This document shows positions 41,736-51,872 of a DNA stretch of 64,000 bases, piece by piece (position 1 is the first letter of the stretch; every line of letters begins with the position of its first letter). The position numbers were made by a program, and so were the translations under genes. The DNA lies in NCBI RefSeq assembly GCF_011300455.1, contig NZ_CP049869.1:1302001-1366000 (forward strand), in the 5' to 3' direction. The notes under the pieces were generated by a model. The model did not search any database. It worked only from the letters and a program-made list of their open reading frames with translations, and had not been told where the DNA came from. This DNA comes from Sphingomonas piscis (lineage in GTDB: Bacteria; Pseudomonadota; Alphaproteobacteria; Sphingomonadales; Sphingomonadaceae).

Positions 41736-43318
41736 GCCAGCAATTCGACGTACTGATCGTTGGGTCGGGCGCGGCAGGGCTGACGGCGGCGCTGAACCTT
41801 GCCGAGCATCGCAAGGTCGGGGTGATCGCCAAAGGTGCGCTGAACGAAGGGGCGACCGGCTGGGCGCAGGGCGGCATCGCCGCCGTGCTTGAAGAAGGCG
41901 ACACCTTCGACGCCCACGTCAACGACACGATGATAGCCGGCGCAGGGCTCAACGACCGGGATGTCGTCGAGCATGTCATTGCCGGCGCGCCCGCCGCCAT
42001 CGAGCGGCTGGCGGAGCTTGGCGTGCCCTTTGCGGCGGGTGAGGACGGCAATCGCTGGCACCTGACGCGGGAAGGCGGGCACAGCCACCGCCGCATCGTC
42101 CACGTCGCCGATGCGACCGGCGCGGCGGTGCAGCGCGCGTTGGAGGAGGCAGCGCTCAAGAACCCGAACATCACTTTGGTGCCCGACATGGTGGCGATCG
42201 ACCTCATCACCGGCCGGCACGCCACGAATTTTTCGACCAGTGGGGCGATCCACGGCCTTTACGCCTTCAACCGCAAGACGAAGCGGGTGGAGACGCTGAC
42301 GGCGCGGGCGACCATTCTCGCCAGCGGCGGTGCGGGGCGCGCCTATCTTTATTCCACGGCGCCGCGCGGCGCGACGGGCGACGGCATAGCGATGGCCTGG
42401 CGGGCAGGCTGCCGAGTCTCCAATATGGAGATGATGCAGTTCCACCCGACCTGCCTTTACAATCTGGAGGTCAAGAACTTCCTGATCACCGAGGCGGTGC
42501 GCGGCGAGGGCGGGCAGCTCAAGCATCCGGTCACCGGAAAGCGCTTCATGCTAGACTATGACGAGCGCGCGGAGCTTGCCCCGCGCGATGTCGTCGCCCG
42601 GGCCATCGACAATGAGATCAAGCGTGACGGCCTCGACTATGTCCACCTCGACATCTCGCACCGTGACCCAGTGTTCGTGCGCGAGCATTTCCCGAACATC
42701 TACGACCGGCTGATCGCGCTGGGGATCGACATCACCGCTCAGCCGATACCCGTGGTCCCGGCCCAGCATTACACCTGCGGCGGGGTGATGGTGGACATCC
42801 ATGGCTGCACCGATGCGCCCGGCCTGTATGCCGCGGGAGAAGTTACGGAATCCGGGCTGCACGGCGCCAATCGTCTGGCGTCCAACAGCCTGCTCGAATG
42901 CCTGGTCTTCGGAGAGGCCGCAGCGAGGCACATCCTACAATCGTGGGACAGCCTGGCCGAGGTGCCGGAGATCCGCGTCTGGGACGAAAGCCGCGTCACG
43001 AGCAGCGACGAAGAAGTCGTGATTCAGCAGATCTGGGGCGAAATCCGCCGGTTCATGTGGAACTTCGTGGGCATCGTCCGAACCACCAAGAGGCTGGAGC
43101 GGGCCAAGCGGCGCATTGACATGCTCCGACAGGAAGTCACCGATTATTATGCCAATTTCCGCGTGACGCCTGACCTGATCGAGCTCAGGAACCTGGTGGA
43201 GGTCGCGGACCTGATCATCCGATCAGCCCTGCACCGGCACGAAAGCCGGGGGCTACACTTCACGCTCGATTATCCGACGACAGCGCCCGAAGCGAAGGAC
43301 ACGCTGCTGGTGCCTTGA
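41732..43318 (+). CDS. nadB: L-aspartate oxidase NadB
   Basis: A 528-residue FAD enzyme oxidising L-aspartate to iminoaspartate, the first step of de novo NAD synthesis. FAD-binding DVLIVGSGAAGLTAAL, then GWAQGGIAAVL, the active-site GGHSHRRIVHV, EMMQFHPTCLY, FLITEAVRGEGGQL, and TCGGVMVDIHGCTDAPGLYAAGE with HGANRLASNSLLECL. Start is TTG 41732 overlapping the upstream ABC stop (TTGA). No nadA or nadC is visible. It is convergent with nirC. Confidence 0.95.
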   Translation: MSQQFDVLIVGSGAAGLTAALNLAEHRKVGVIAKGALNEGATGWAQGGIAAVLEEGDTFDAHVNDTMIAGAGLNDRDVVEHVIAGAPAAIERLAELGVPFAAGEDGNRWHLTREGGHSHRRIVHVADATGAAVQRALEEAALKNPNITLVPDMVAIDLITGRHATNFSTSGAIHGLYAFNRKTKRVETLTARATILASGGAGRAYLYSTAPRGATGDGIAMAWRAGCRVSNMEMMQFHPTCLYNLEVKNFLITEAVRGEGGQLKHPVTGKRFMLDYDERAELAPRDVVARAIDNEIKRDGLDYVHLDISHRDPVFVREHFPNIYDRLIALGIDITAQPIPVVPAQHYTCGGVMVDIHGCTDAPGLYAAGEVTESGLHGANRLASNSLLECLVFGEAAARHILQSWDSLAEVPEIRVWDESRVTSSDEEVVIQQIWGEIRRFMWNFVGIVRTTKRLERAKRRIDMLRQEVTDYYANFRVTPDLIELRNLVEVADLIIRSALHRHESRGLHFTLDYPTTAPEAKDTLLVP

Positions 43319-43324
43319 ACGCAA

Positions 43325-43349
43325 ACGGGCCCGGCGGCGCCGAGCCCGT
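43325..43349. terminator. Bidirectional terminator hairpin between nadB and nirC
   Basis: ACGGGC-c-CGGC-ggc-GCCG-a-GCCCGT forms a strong stem between two convergent genes (nadB stop 43318, nirC stop 43366). Downstream T-runs are short on both strands, so strength as an intrinsic terminator is uncertain. Confidence 0.6.
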
Positions 43350-43365
43350 CCTTGCGACTGGTTAT

Positions 43366-44223
43366 TTAGGCAGCCTGTTTGACCACCGGCAGTTCCGCAA
43401 CTTCCGCAACCAGCGCGGGGCCGCGCTTGGGCGATGTACGGAGGTGGGTCGAATATAGCGTCAGGCCGGTGAACATGATGCCGCCCACCAAATTGCCGAG
43501 CACGGTCGGGATCTCGTTCCACAGGAAGTAATCGGCGATCGAGAAGTCTCCGCCCATCATCATCGCGGTTGGGAACAAGAACATGTTCACGATCGAATGT
43601 TCGAATACCATGTAGAAGAACAGCATGATCGGCATCCACATGGCGATCACCTTGCCGCTGACATGGGTCGAGATCATCGCGCCGACGACGCCCGCAGAGA
43701 CCATCCAGTTGCACAGCATGCCGCGCACGAAGATGGTGAGCCAGCCGGCGAGGCCGTACTGCTCATAACCGAGCGTACGATCGACGCCGATGTTGGCAAG
43801 CTTCTGACCCACGGCATTGGGCTCGACCGAGAAACCGTAGGTGAAATAGACGGCCATCAGGAAGGCGGTGGTAAGCGCCCCGGCGAAGTTGCCGGTGAAT
43901 ACCAGACCCCAGTTGCGCAACACGCCGCTCCAGGTGCACCCTGGGCGTTTGTCGAGGACCGCCAGCGGCGCCAGCACGAATACGCCGGTGAGCAGGTCGA
44001 AGCCGAACAATAGCAGCATCACGAAACCCACGGGGAACAGGATGGCGCCCGCGAGCGGCTGGCCCGTTTGTACATTGATGCTGACGGCAAAGGCGGCGGC
44101 GAGCGCCAGGATGGCGCCGGCCATGTAGGAACGGATCAGCGTGTCCTTCGCGGACATGAAGATCTTCGCCTCGCCGGCGTCGACCATCTTGGTCACGAAA
44201 TCGGTGGGTTGGAGGTAAGCCAT
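43366..44223 (-). CDS. nirC: Formate/nitrite transporter family protein, nitrite transporter NirC-like
   Basis: A 285-residue FNT-family channel with six membrane helices. Conserved parts are GAILALAAAFAVSINVQTGQ, FGFDLLTGVFVLAPLA, NWGLVFTGNFAGALTTA, GMLCNWMVSAG (the NWM motif), MFEHSIVNMFLFP (with the central-pore His region EHS) and DYFLWNEIPTVLGNLVGG. It moves nitrite or related monovalent anions. It lies 30 bases downstream of nirD in the nirBDC unit, so nitrite uptake for assimilation is inferred. Confidence 0.93.
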   Translation of the reverse strand: MAYLQPTDFVTKMVDAGEAKIFMSAKDTLIRSYMAGAILALAAAFAVSINVQTGQPLAGAILFPVGFVMLLLFGFDLLTGVFVLAPLAVLDKRPGCTWSGVLRNWGLVFTGNFAGALTTAFLMAVYFTYGFSVEPNAVGQKLANIGVDRTLGYEQYGLAGWLTIFVRGMLCNWMVSAGVVGAMISTHVSGKVIAMWMPIMLFFYMVFEHSIVNMFLFPTAMMMGGDFSIADYFLWNEIPTVLGNLVGGIMFTGLTLYSTHLRTSPKRGPALVAEVAELPVVKQAA

Positions 44224-44253
44224 GGTTCGTCCCCTTGTTCGGATGTTTGGCGA

Positions 44254-44607
44254 TCAGGCGGCCTGCGGAATGACGGCGGCTCGGGCGATCAGGATGCGGC
44301 CGGCGACCACCCGCACCGGAATGGTCGGAACGCAGCCCTCATCGGGCGCCGCCGCTTCACCGGTGACGAGTGAGATCTTCCAGTCGTGCAAGGGGCAGGC
44401 CACCTTGTCGCCCTGCACGATGCCCTGGGAGAGCGGCCCGCCCTTGTGCGGACAGCGGTTCACCAGCGCGTAGACGCGGTTGTCGCCGGTACGGAACACG
44501 GCCAGTTCCTCGCCGCCTGCCACCGGAACGCTCCGCGCCCCACGCAGTGGGATCTGCTCGACCGGGCCGAGGTCCAACCAGTCGGCGATCAGGCCGTTGT
44601 CGTTCAT
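44254..44607 (-). CDS. nirD: Nitrite reductase (NADH) small subunit NirD
   Basis: A 117-residue Rieske-type protein: NRCPHKGGPLSQGI (CxH) and ACPLHDWKISL (CxxH) give a two-His/two-Cys 2Fe-2S site. The start was set at ATG 44607, which overlaps the nirB stop (ATGA), since residues beyond it do not match the family. It partners NirB in assimilatory nitrite reduction to ammonium in the cytosol. Cotranscribed with nirB and nirC. Confidence 0.94.
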   Translation of the reverse strand: MNDNGLIADWLDLGPVEQIPLRGARSVPVAGGEELAVFRTGDNRVYALVNRCPHKGGPLSQGIVQGDKVACPLHDWKISLVTGEAAAPDEGCVPTIPVRVVAGRILIARAAVIPQAA

Positions 44608-47098
44608 GCGGTCACCATCGGACGGACTTCCGCCATTGGGCTGTGGAGATAGCGGTCGGCGCCGGCGGCCCGCTCTGCCCAGGGGTCGTCCTGCGAGAAG
44701 CTCTGCGAATAAGCGAAGCGGCGGGCGAGCTCCGAGCGGAGGTCGGCATCGTCGGCGATCCGGGTCTTGATGAAGTCGAGGCCGACCCGCTCGATCCATG
44801 GTGCGGTGCGCTCGAGGTAGCGGGCCTGTTCGCGATAGAGCTGTACGAAGGCCGCCGCATATTCGAGCACGTCCTCCTCCGTTCCAACCTTGCAGAGGAG
44901 GTCGGTGACCCGGACCTTCATCCCGCCATTGCCGCCGACGTGGAGCTCGTAGCCGCTGTCGACGCAGACCACGCCCAGATCCTTGATGGTCGCTTCCGCG
45001 CAGTTGCGGGGACAACCGGACACGGCGATCTTGAATTTGTGCGGCATCCAGCTGCCCCAGGTCAGCCGCTCCAGCTTGACCCCCAGCCCGGTCGAATCCT
45101 GCGTTCCGAAGCGGCACCATTCGGAGCCGACGCAGGTCTTCACCGTGCGCAGCGACTTGCCGTAGGCATGACCCGAGACCATGCCGGCAGCGTTAAGGTC
45201 GGCCCAGACCGCGGGCAGGTCGTCCTTCTTGATGCCGAAGATGTCGATTCGCTGCCCGCCGGTGACCTTCACCAGCGGCGCTTCATATTTCTCAACGACG
45301 TCGGCAATCGCGCGAAGCTCACGCGGGTTAGTGATGCCGCCCCACATGCGCGGCACCACCGAGTAAGTGCCGTCCTTCTGAATGTTGGCGTGCATCCGTT
45401 CGTTGACGAAGCGGCTCTGCTGGTCGTCGCGATACTCGCCGGGCCAGGCGCACAGCAGATAGTAATTCAACGCCGGACGGCAGGAGGAACAACCGTCCGG
45501 CGTCGACCAATGCAATTCCTGCATTACCTGCGGAATCGCCTTGAGCTGCTTGTCGACGATATGCTTTCGGACCTCGTCGTGGGTGAAGCTGGTGCATTTG
45601 CACATCGTCTTCACCGCCCGCTCGCCGGCATATTCCGCGCCGAGCGTCAGTTTCAGCAAGCACTCGACCTGGCCGGTGCAGGAGCCGCACGAGGCGCTCG
45701 CCTTGGTGTTGGCGCGAACGGCATCGAGCGTCGTCGAGCCATTGCGGATGGCGTAGGTGATGGTGCCCTTCCAGACGCCGTTACACCCACAAATTTCGGC
45801 CGTGTCGGGCAGCGCCGCCACGGCCGAAGTAGGGTCCGCGGCGTTTCCTCCTTCGGCATAGGCCTGGCCAAGGATCAGCCGCTCGCGGAGCTCGCCGATG
45901 TCCTCGCCGCGCTTGAGAAGATCGAAATACCAGCTGCCGTCGGCGGTGTCGCCGTAGAGCACGGCGCCGACCAATTTGTCTTCGCGAACGACCAGCCTTT
46001 TATAGACGCCGCGGCAGGCATCACGAAGGACGATGTCCTCACTTTCGCCGCTGCCGCTGAAGTCGCCGGCTGAGAAGACGTCGATTCCCGACACCTTCAG
46101 CTTGGTCGAGGTGACGGAGCCTTCGTAGCCCGTGTGCTGCTCGGTCAAACCGTCGGCGAGCGAGCGGCACATGTCGAAGAGGGGCGCGACCAGGCCGTAA
46201 CAGGTGGAGCGATGCTCGACGCATTCACCGACCGCAAGAATTGACGGGTCCGAGGTGACGAGGTGATCGTCGACCTGCACTCCGCGTCCGACCTCAAGCC
46301 CCGCCGCCTTCGCAAGTTCCGTGTTGGGCCGAATGCCGACTGCCATAACGACGATGTCGGCGGGAAGCTCACGCCCGTCCTTCAGGCGGACCCCGGTGAC
46401 ATGGCTGTCGCCCATGATCTCGGCAGTGTCGGCCTGGGTGATGATCTCCATCCCCGGCGTTCCAGTTCCTGCCGGAGCAGCCAGCCGGCCGCTTCGTCGA
46501 GCTGCCGCTCCATCAGCGACCCCATCAGGTGCAGCACCGTGACCTTCATGCCGCGGAGCGACAGGCCGTGCGCCGCCTCAAGCCCGAGAAGGCCGCCGCC
46601 GATCACCACCGCATGACCGCCGCGCTCCGCCGCCTCAACCATGCGGTCGACGTCATCGAGATCGCGAAAGGTGACGACGCCGGGCAGATCCTTGCCGGGA
46701 ACGGGGATGATGAACGGATCGGAGCCGGTGGCCAGGATCAGCTTGTCGTAGGGCCGGATCTTGCCCGAGGCGGCGCGGACCAGTTTCGCCGCTCGGTCGA
46801 TCTCGACCACCGGATCGCCCGCGAGCAGCTCGATGCCGTTCGACGCATACCAGCGCTCGTCGTTGATCACGATCTCGTCGTAGGTCTTCTCTCCGGCAAG
46901 CACCGGGGAGAGCATGATGCGGTTGTAGTTCACTCGCGGCTCGGAGCCGAAGATCGTCACCCGAAAGCGGTTCGGATCGCGTGCAATCACTTCTTCGACA
47001 GCACGGCAGCCCGCCATGCCGTTGCCGATGACGACGAGGCGTGCGCGGCTGTCTGCCGCTTGCTCGCCCTTCCCTGCCGTCTCTGGATCGCGATACAT
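44604..47098 (-). pseudogene. nirB: Nitrite reductase (NADH) large subunit NirB, one-base frameshift
   Basis: With one base added it gives about 831 residues, full length. The N-terminal part (VVIGNGMAGCRAVEE, FAD/NAD fold, to ELERRG) and the rest (from MEIITQAD) are in frames differing by one. The junction is at CCCC 46452-46455 (GGGG on the coding strand), where a fifth base rejoins them. Downstream it has the BFD 2Fe-2S site (CGCNG, CGSCTGQVECLL) and the siroheme/4Fe-4S cysteines (CVGSEWC, SGCPRNCAEA). Start 47098 has GGAGA 7 bases upstream. It reduces nitrite to ammonium with NirD. All domains look intact, so a sequence error is the likely cause. The leader has NasT-type control elements. 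Confidence 0.85.
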
Positions 47099-47117
47099 TG
47101 CTCGTCTCCGAAACATG

Positions 47118-47163
47118 AAAAAAGCCGCCGTCGACCTGGCCCTTGCGGGTGGTCGGCGGCGGC
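47118..47163 (-). terminator. Leader terminator (attenuator) before nirB
   Basis: On minus, GCCGCCG...CGGCGGC (with inner ACC/GGT pairing) followed by TTTTTT (47123-47118), 19 bases before the nirB ATG. It lies downstream of an ANTAR-type hairpin and a sigma-54-type promoter in the same leader, so it is likely the antitermination target of NasT. Confidence 0.8.
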
Positions 47164-47179
47164 ATTGCCTGATCTCTGG

Positions 47180-47212
47180 GCTGCATCGGCTCCGGCCCTG
47201 GAGCGATGCAGC
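47180..47212 (-). promoter_or_regulatory. ANTAR-type RNA hairpin in the nirB leader (NasT target)
   Basis: On minus, GCTGCATCG-CTCC-AGGGCC-GGAG-c-CGATGCAGC, a 13-bp stem with one bulge and hexaloop AGGGCC. The loop has A at position 1 and G at position 4, the key ANTAR-binding residues. It lies between promoter and terminator; a first hairpin (TTCGC...GCGAA with inner TGCG/CGCA, about 47231-47261) is less canonical. Confidence 0.75.
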
Positions 47213-47284
47213 GAATGGTGAACCTCTTTGTTCGCCTGCGAAGGTCACGCAATCAAGCGAATGGCGCAAGCCCTAATGGTGCGT

Positions 47285-47302
47285 TGCAGCACGAATGCCA
47301 AT
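47285..47302 (-). promoter_or_regulatory. Sigma-54-type promoter of nirB
   Basis: Read on minus: TTGGCATTCGTGCTGCA, with GG and GC at the RpoN spacing and TGGCA and TGCA intact. The predicted start lies near 47273, giving a leader of about 175 bases before nirB that holds the ANTAR hairpin and terminator. NtrC control is expected for a nitrogen-assimilation operon but no NtrC site could be assigned. Confidence 0.7.
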
Positions 47303-47311
47303 TTTTCACGC

Positions 47312-48544
47312 TCAGTACGCCCATTCCACCTGGAGCCAGGCCTTCTCCGTGTCGGTCGCGAACTGGCGCGCATCGTAGCCCGCATATTTGGCTGTAACCG
47401 TCCACCGCCCCTTCTTCGCGGCGATGATCGCGTTCCACTCATTTCCGTAATGCTGGCCGAGCCTGTCGCTCCGGTACCGATGATAGGTCACCGCCGGGCC
47501 GATGCTGTCGAAGCCGAACTGCTTCTTCCAGCCGTAAGCGACACTTGCGTAGAGATCGCGAAGGCCGTTGGGCGGCGCGGTCAGGAACTTGTCGGCCCAG
47601 CCGTTGAACTTGTGCAGCGTCGCCAGCGGAGTCTGGAAGCTTGTGAAGGCCACTCCCTTGTCGGCACCAAGTACTTCGCGCCCAAGGACCAGTTTCCAAG
47701 GCCCGCTTTCAACCCCCGCCTCGGTGAGAAGGTAATTGGAGACATAGTCGTTGGGATTGCGCTGGTAGTCCGCCTGCGAGGCGAAGCTGAATGCATAGGT
47801 AAGCTTTGCAGCCTTCGACAACGGCTTGGCGCCTGCGACACGAATGCCGAGCGTCTTGCTCGACTGGCGATAAAGCGAAACGACCTGCTCGTTCTGATCG
47901 ATTAGGACCGCGAAAGCAGAGACGTTTCCGATCGGGGTCGGGTGGCCGAGGTTGGCGAACAGGTAATTGCCGTCCACCGCCTGCTGACGCCCGCCAACGC
48001 CATCGCGTCCCCAGATGGTCCGCACCGACCAGGAATAAGTAAGGTCTGCCTTCAGCCCCTTGGGATCAGCATATTCCAGCCGCACCGCATCGAAGGTCTG
48101 CTCATTCTGTCGCCATCCGCTGTTGCCGACGAAGCGCTGGTCCTCGATCAGGATGCGCTGCCGTCCGCCGGTCACCACCGTCCTGGCCAGACCGCGATAT
48201 TGCAGCTGCAGCCGATTCAGCTCGAGGTTCTTGGGGTCGGAAACCAGCGGGTACCCGGCCTTGCCGTTGAACCCGCTGTCATAGTCGTGGTTCAGCGGCA
48301 CGGTCGCTTCGGCCTCACCCAGCAACCGCCAAGCGCCCATGCTCGCCTCCGCGCCGCCGCGGGCCCGCAATGTCGTTGCATTCGCTTCGTCCGCGAAGCC
48401 GTCCTGGTCGACGAATTCGTGGCGGACACGAAGGTCCAGCAACGGCGTGACGGCGGTCGCTTCCGCGAAGGCCGGTGTGGCCATTGCCGATGTTGCAGCC
48501 GCTGCAATCATGGCGGCGAGCCGTCGTTTGCCCTTCTGTTTCAC
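47312..48544 (-). CDS. Alginate-export-type outer-membrane porin
   Basis: About 410 residues from GTG 48544, with a signal peptide (KRRLAAMIAAAATSAMATPAFA). The mature protein is a beta-barrel rich in alternating aromatic/charged strands, such as LRVRHEFVDQDGFADEANATT, GRQRILIEDQRFVGNSGWRQNEQTFDAVRLEY and a terminal aromatic LQVEWAY. It fits the alginate-export (AlgE-like) porin family (AlgEx/OprD-like group). In its position between nasTS and nirBDC it probably lets nitrate or nitrite across the outer membrane. TTG 48565 is an alternative start. Its stop is only about 10 bases from the nirB promoter. Confidence 0.85.
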   Translation of the reverse strand: MKQKGKRRLAAMIAAAATSAMATPAFAEATAVTPLLDLRVRHEFVDQDGFADEANATTLRARGGAEASMGAWRLLGEAEATVPLNHDYDSGFNGKAGYPLVSDPKNLELNRLQLQYRGLARTVVTGGRQRILIEDQRFVGNSGWRQNEQTFDAVRLEYADPKGLKADLTYSWSVRTIWGRDGVGGRQQAVDGNYLFANLGHPTPIGNVSAFAVLIDQNEQVVSLYRQSSKTLGIRVAGAKPLSKAAKLTYAFSFASQADYQRNPNDYVSNYLLTEAGVESGPWKLVLGREVLGADKGVAFTSFQTPLATLHKFNGWADKFLTAPPNGLRDLYASVAYGWKKQFGFDSIGPAVTYHRYRSDRLGQHYGNEWNAIIAAKKGRWTVTAKYAGYDARQFATDTEKAWLQVEWAY

Positions 48545-48560
48545 CCTGCCCCCCCATTCA

Positions 48561-48599
48561 AACAAGAAAGCCGCTCACCGGAAGAACCGGTCAGCGGCT
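48561..48599 (-). terminator. Intrinsic terminator between nasS and the porin gene
   Basis: On minus, AGCCGCT-g-ACCGG-ttctt-CCGGT-g-AGCGGCT followed by TTCTTGTTT. It lies between the nasS stop (48680) and the porin start (48544), so it either ends nasTS or, like the hairpin before nirB, acts as an attenuator for the porin. Confidence 0.8.
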
Positions 48600-48679
48600 G
48601 TGCTGGTCATCGTTCGAGCCTTCACCTCAGCTTCGAGGGGCGGCCCTATGGCGCATTGCTGCGCTGCACCATTGTTGCT

Positions 48680-49906
48680 TCAGGCGACCGGACGGATCAA
48701 CCCCGATTGCTGCTTGGCGATATATTCACCGATACGTTCCGGATCGAAGACTTCGCCATCGAAGAAGCGGTCTGGCGCGAGGGTCAGATTGCCTTTGGGG
48801 GATGCCGCCGGATAGTCGACGCCGAGACTGCCCTCCACCTTCAGGCTGGCGGTCGGCAGCGGAGTTTCGCTGAGTGCGAGCGCCCGCCGGTAGATGTCCG
48901 AGCGGAAGACCTTGGATGCGGCAAGCTCGGCTTCCCCGGACGCCGGAAGGTAGTTCCAGCGGACCAGCTGTGAGTAGATCCACAACGCCTGGCTTCGCCA
49001 CGGGAAGTTGGCGGCATGGCGATGCAGCAGCAGATAATTGGGCGAGTGGACTTCCTCGCCGCGCGAACTCAGCAGCAGCTTACCGGTCAGCGCCCGGCTT
49101 AGAAAGCGGTCGGGGCGGCCGACATATTCGTCGCGCGCCAAGATGCCGGCCAGCTCGTCGCGGTTGTCGGGTTGGTCGCACCAGCGGGCTGCATCGTCGA
49201 GCGCTCGCAGGAGATCGTCGACGGTATCGGCGTGACTTTCCGCCCAGTCTTCGCGAAAGGCCAGCAGCTTCTCCGGCCCGCTTTCCCAGATGCGCGCGCT
49301 GATTGCGACGATCTCGCCCACCCCCGCGTCGACAGCGACGCTGTTCCACGGCTCGCCGACGGTGAAGCCATCGATCTCGCCCCTACCCAGCGCGTCCACC
49401 ATCAAGGGGGGCGGAACCACGCGAAGCTCGATGTCGCGATCCGGGTCGATGCGGGCGTAAGCAAGCCAGTAGCGCAAGGCCAGCGCGTGGGACGAGAAAC
49501 GGTGCACGACGGCGATGACCGGCCGTCGGTCGAGGCTCGGCAAAACGGAGGCCAGCGCACGCGCCGTTGCCGCCGGATCGGTCACACGCTGCAGCGGATC
49601 GCCACCGAGCGCCGTCGCCAACGACCGCGAAAAGGTGATGGCATTGCCGTTGGTGTTCAGCTTGAACGGCGCCGCGATCGGCGCGCGGTGCTGGCTCAGC
49701 CCCAGGCTGACGCCCACGGCAAGAGGCGCCAGAAGATGCGCCGCCTGCACCTGACCGTAGACCAAGCGATCGCGGACGGTCGCCCATGACACGTCGCGGA
49801 CCAGATTGAGATCGATGCCCCGCGCCTCGGCAAATCCCTTCTCCTTGGCTGCGACCAGGACGGCACAATCCGTCAGGGGAATGAAGGCGATGGAAATGGG
49901 GGTCAT
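48680..49906 (-). CDS. nasS: Nitrate/nitrite-responsive sensor NasS (NrtA-like)
   Basis: A 408-residue periplasmic-binding-protein-like sensor related to NrtA, but without a signal peptide or lipobox. That fits the cytosolic NasS, which binds nitrate or nitrite and sequesters NasT in its absence. Blocks are SIAFIPLTDCAVLVAAKEKGF, VYGQVQAAHLLAPLAVG, DGFTVGEPWNSVAVDAG and PFKLNTNGNAITFS. The gene overlaps the nasT stop (ATGA 49903-49906), so the two proteins are made together, as expected for the NasS-NasT complex. Confidence 0.9.
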   Translation of the reverse strand: MTPISIAFIPLTDCAVLVAAKEKGFAEARGIDLNLVRDVSWATVRDRLVYGQVQAAHLLAPLAVGVSLGLSQHRAPIAAPFKLNTNGNAITFSRSLATALGGDPLQRVTDPAATARALASVLPSLDRRPVIAVVHRFSSHALALRYWLAYARIDPDRDIELRVVPPPLMVDALGRGEIDGFTVGEPWNSVAVDAGVGEIVAISARIWESGPEKLLAFREDWAESHADTVDDLLRALDDAARWCDQPDNRDELAGILARDEYVGRPDRFLSRALTGKLLLSSRGEEVHSPNYLLLHRHAANFPWRSQALWIYSQLVRWNYLPASGEAELAASKVFRSDIYRRALALSETPLPTASLKVEGSLGVDYPAASPKGNLTLAPDRFFDGEVFDPERIGEYIAKQQSGLIRPVA

Positions 49907-50487
49907 CGGGCTTTGCCCTCCAACAGGTCGTTCGCGGTCAGCAGCGCGTCGGCGACCTCGGCAATACGCTTGCTCTGGCGCATCGCAGCGGTGCGCAACA
50001 AGGCGTAGGCCTCGGCTTCTCCAAGGCCCTTGCTGTTCATGAGAAGCAGCTTGGCCCGGTCGATCGTCTTGCGCTCGGCAAGCTCGGTCTTCGCTTCGCT
50101 GAGCTCCCGCTTCAGGTTGGAAAACGCGTTGAAGCGGCGGATCGCCAGATCGAGGACGGGTTTGACGCGGTCCTTGCGAAGCCCATCCACCACGTAGGCC
50201 GAAACGCCGGCGTCGATTGCGGCGCCGATCATCGCCTCGTCGCTCTGGTCGACGAACATGGCGATAGGCTTGGCAAGCGCGCGGCTGACGTTGAGCATTT
50301 CCTCGAGCGTATCGCGGTTGGGCGAGCCGAGGTCGAAGATGACCACGTCCGGCGCCAGGCGCTCGACATCGGCAACGAACGCGCCGGCCGGAGCAACCCT
50401 GAAGATGTCGGTAAAGCCGGCCTCGCGAAGACCTTCCTCGACGACGACGGACCGGAGGTCACTTTCGTCGATGATCACGATTCGCAA
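49903..50487 (-). CDS. nasT: ANTAR-domain response regulator NasT
   Basis: A 194-residue two-domain protein. The N-terminal pseudo-receiver (about 1-115: MRIVIIDESDLRSVVVEEGL, DVVIFDLGSPNRDTLEEM) lacks the canonical phospho-Asp context, and the C-terminal ANTAR RNA-binding domain is at about 125-190 (ELAERKTIDRAKLLLMNSKGLGEAEAYALLRTAAM, with the conserved DRAKxxLM signature). NasT binds ANTAR hairpins and stops premature termination in nitrate/nitrite genes. It overlaps nasS. A matching leader lies upstream of nirB. Confidence 0.93.
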   Translation of the reverse strand: MRIVIIDESDLRSVVVEEGLREAGFTDIFRVAPAGAFVADVERLAPDVVIFDLGSPNRDTLEEMLNVSRALAKPIAMFVDQSDEAMIGAAIDAGVSAYVVDGLRKDRVKPVLDLAIRRFNAFSNLKRELSEAKTELAERKTIDRAKLLLMNSKGLGEAEAYALLRTAAMRQSKRIAEVADALLTANDLLEGKAR

Positions 50488-50590
50488 GCGGCAGGCCCCA
50501 TGTTGCAGTGCAGCGGAACTGCCGGTGGGCCGCCAGCTTCGTCAATCCGGCGCGAATTCTTCACGTGGTGCCGGCGCCGGCCGCCGGTCT

Positions 50591-51817
<1,227 letters not shown>

Positions 51818-51872
51818 TCAATTGTCCGACTTATTGCAGCACTCCCCCGCTGCGGCAAGCTGTTATGGGCTA

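Noticed and set aside
47230..47262. A second canonical ANTAR hairpin in the nirB leader
   Set aside because: A stem can be drawn (TTCGC/GCGAA with TGCG/CGCA) but its loop does not have the A1/G4 pattern, so it was noted only as a possible, non-canonical first hairpin.
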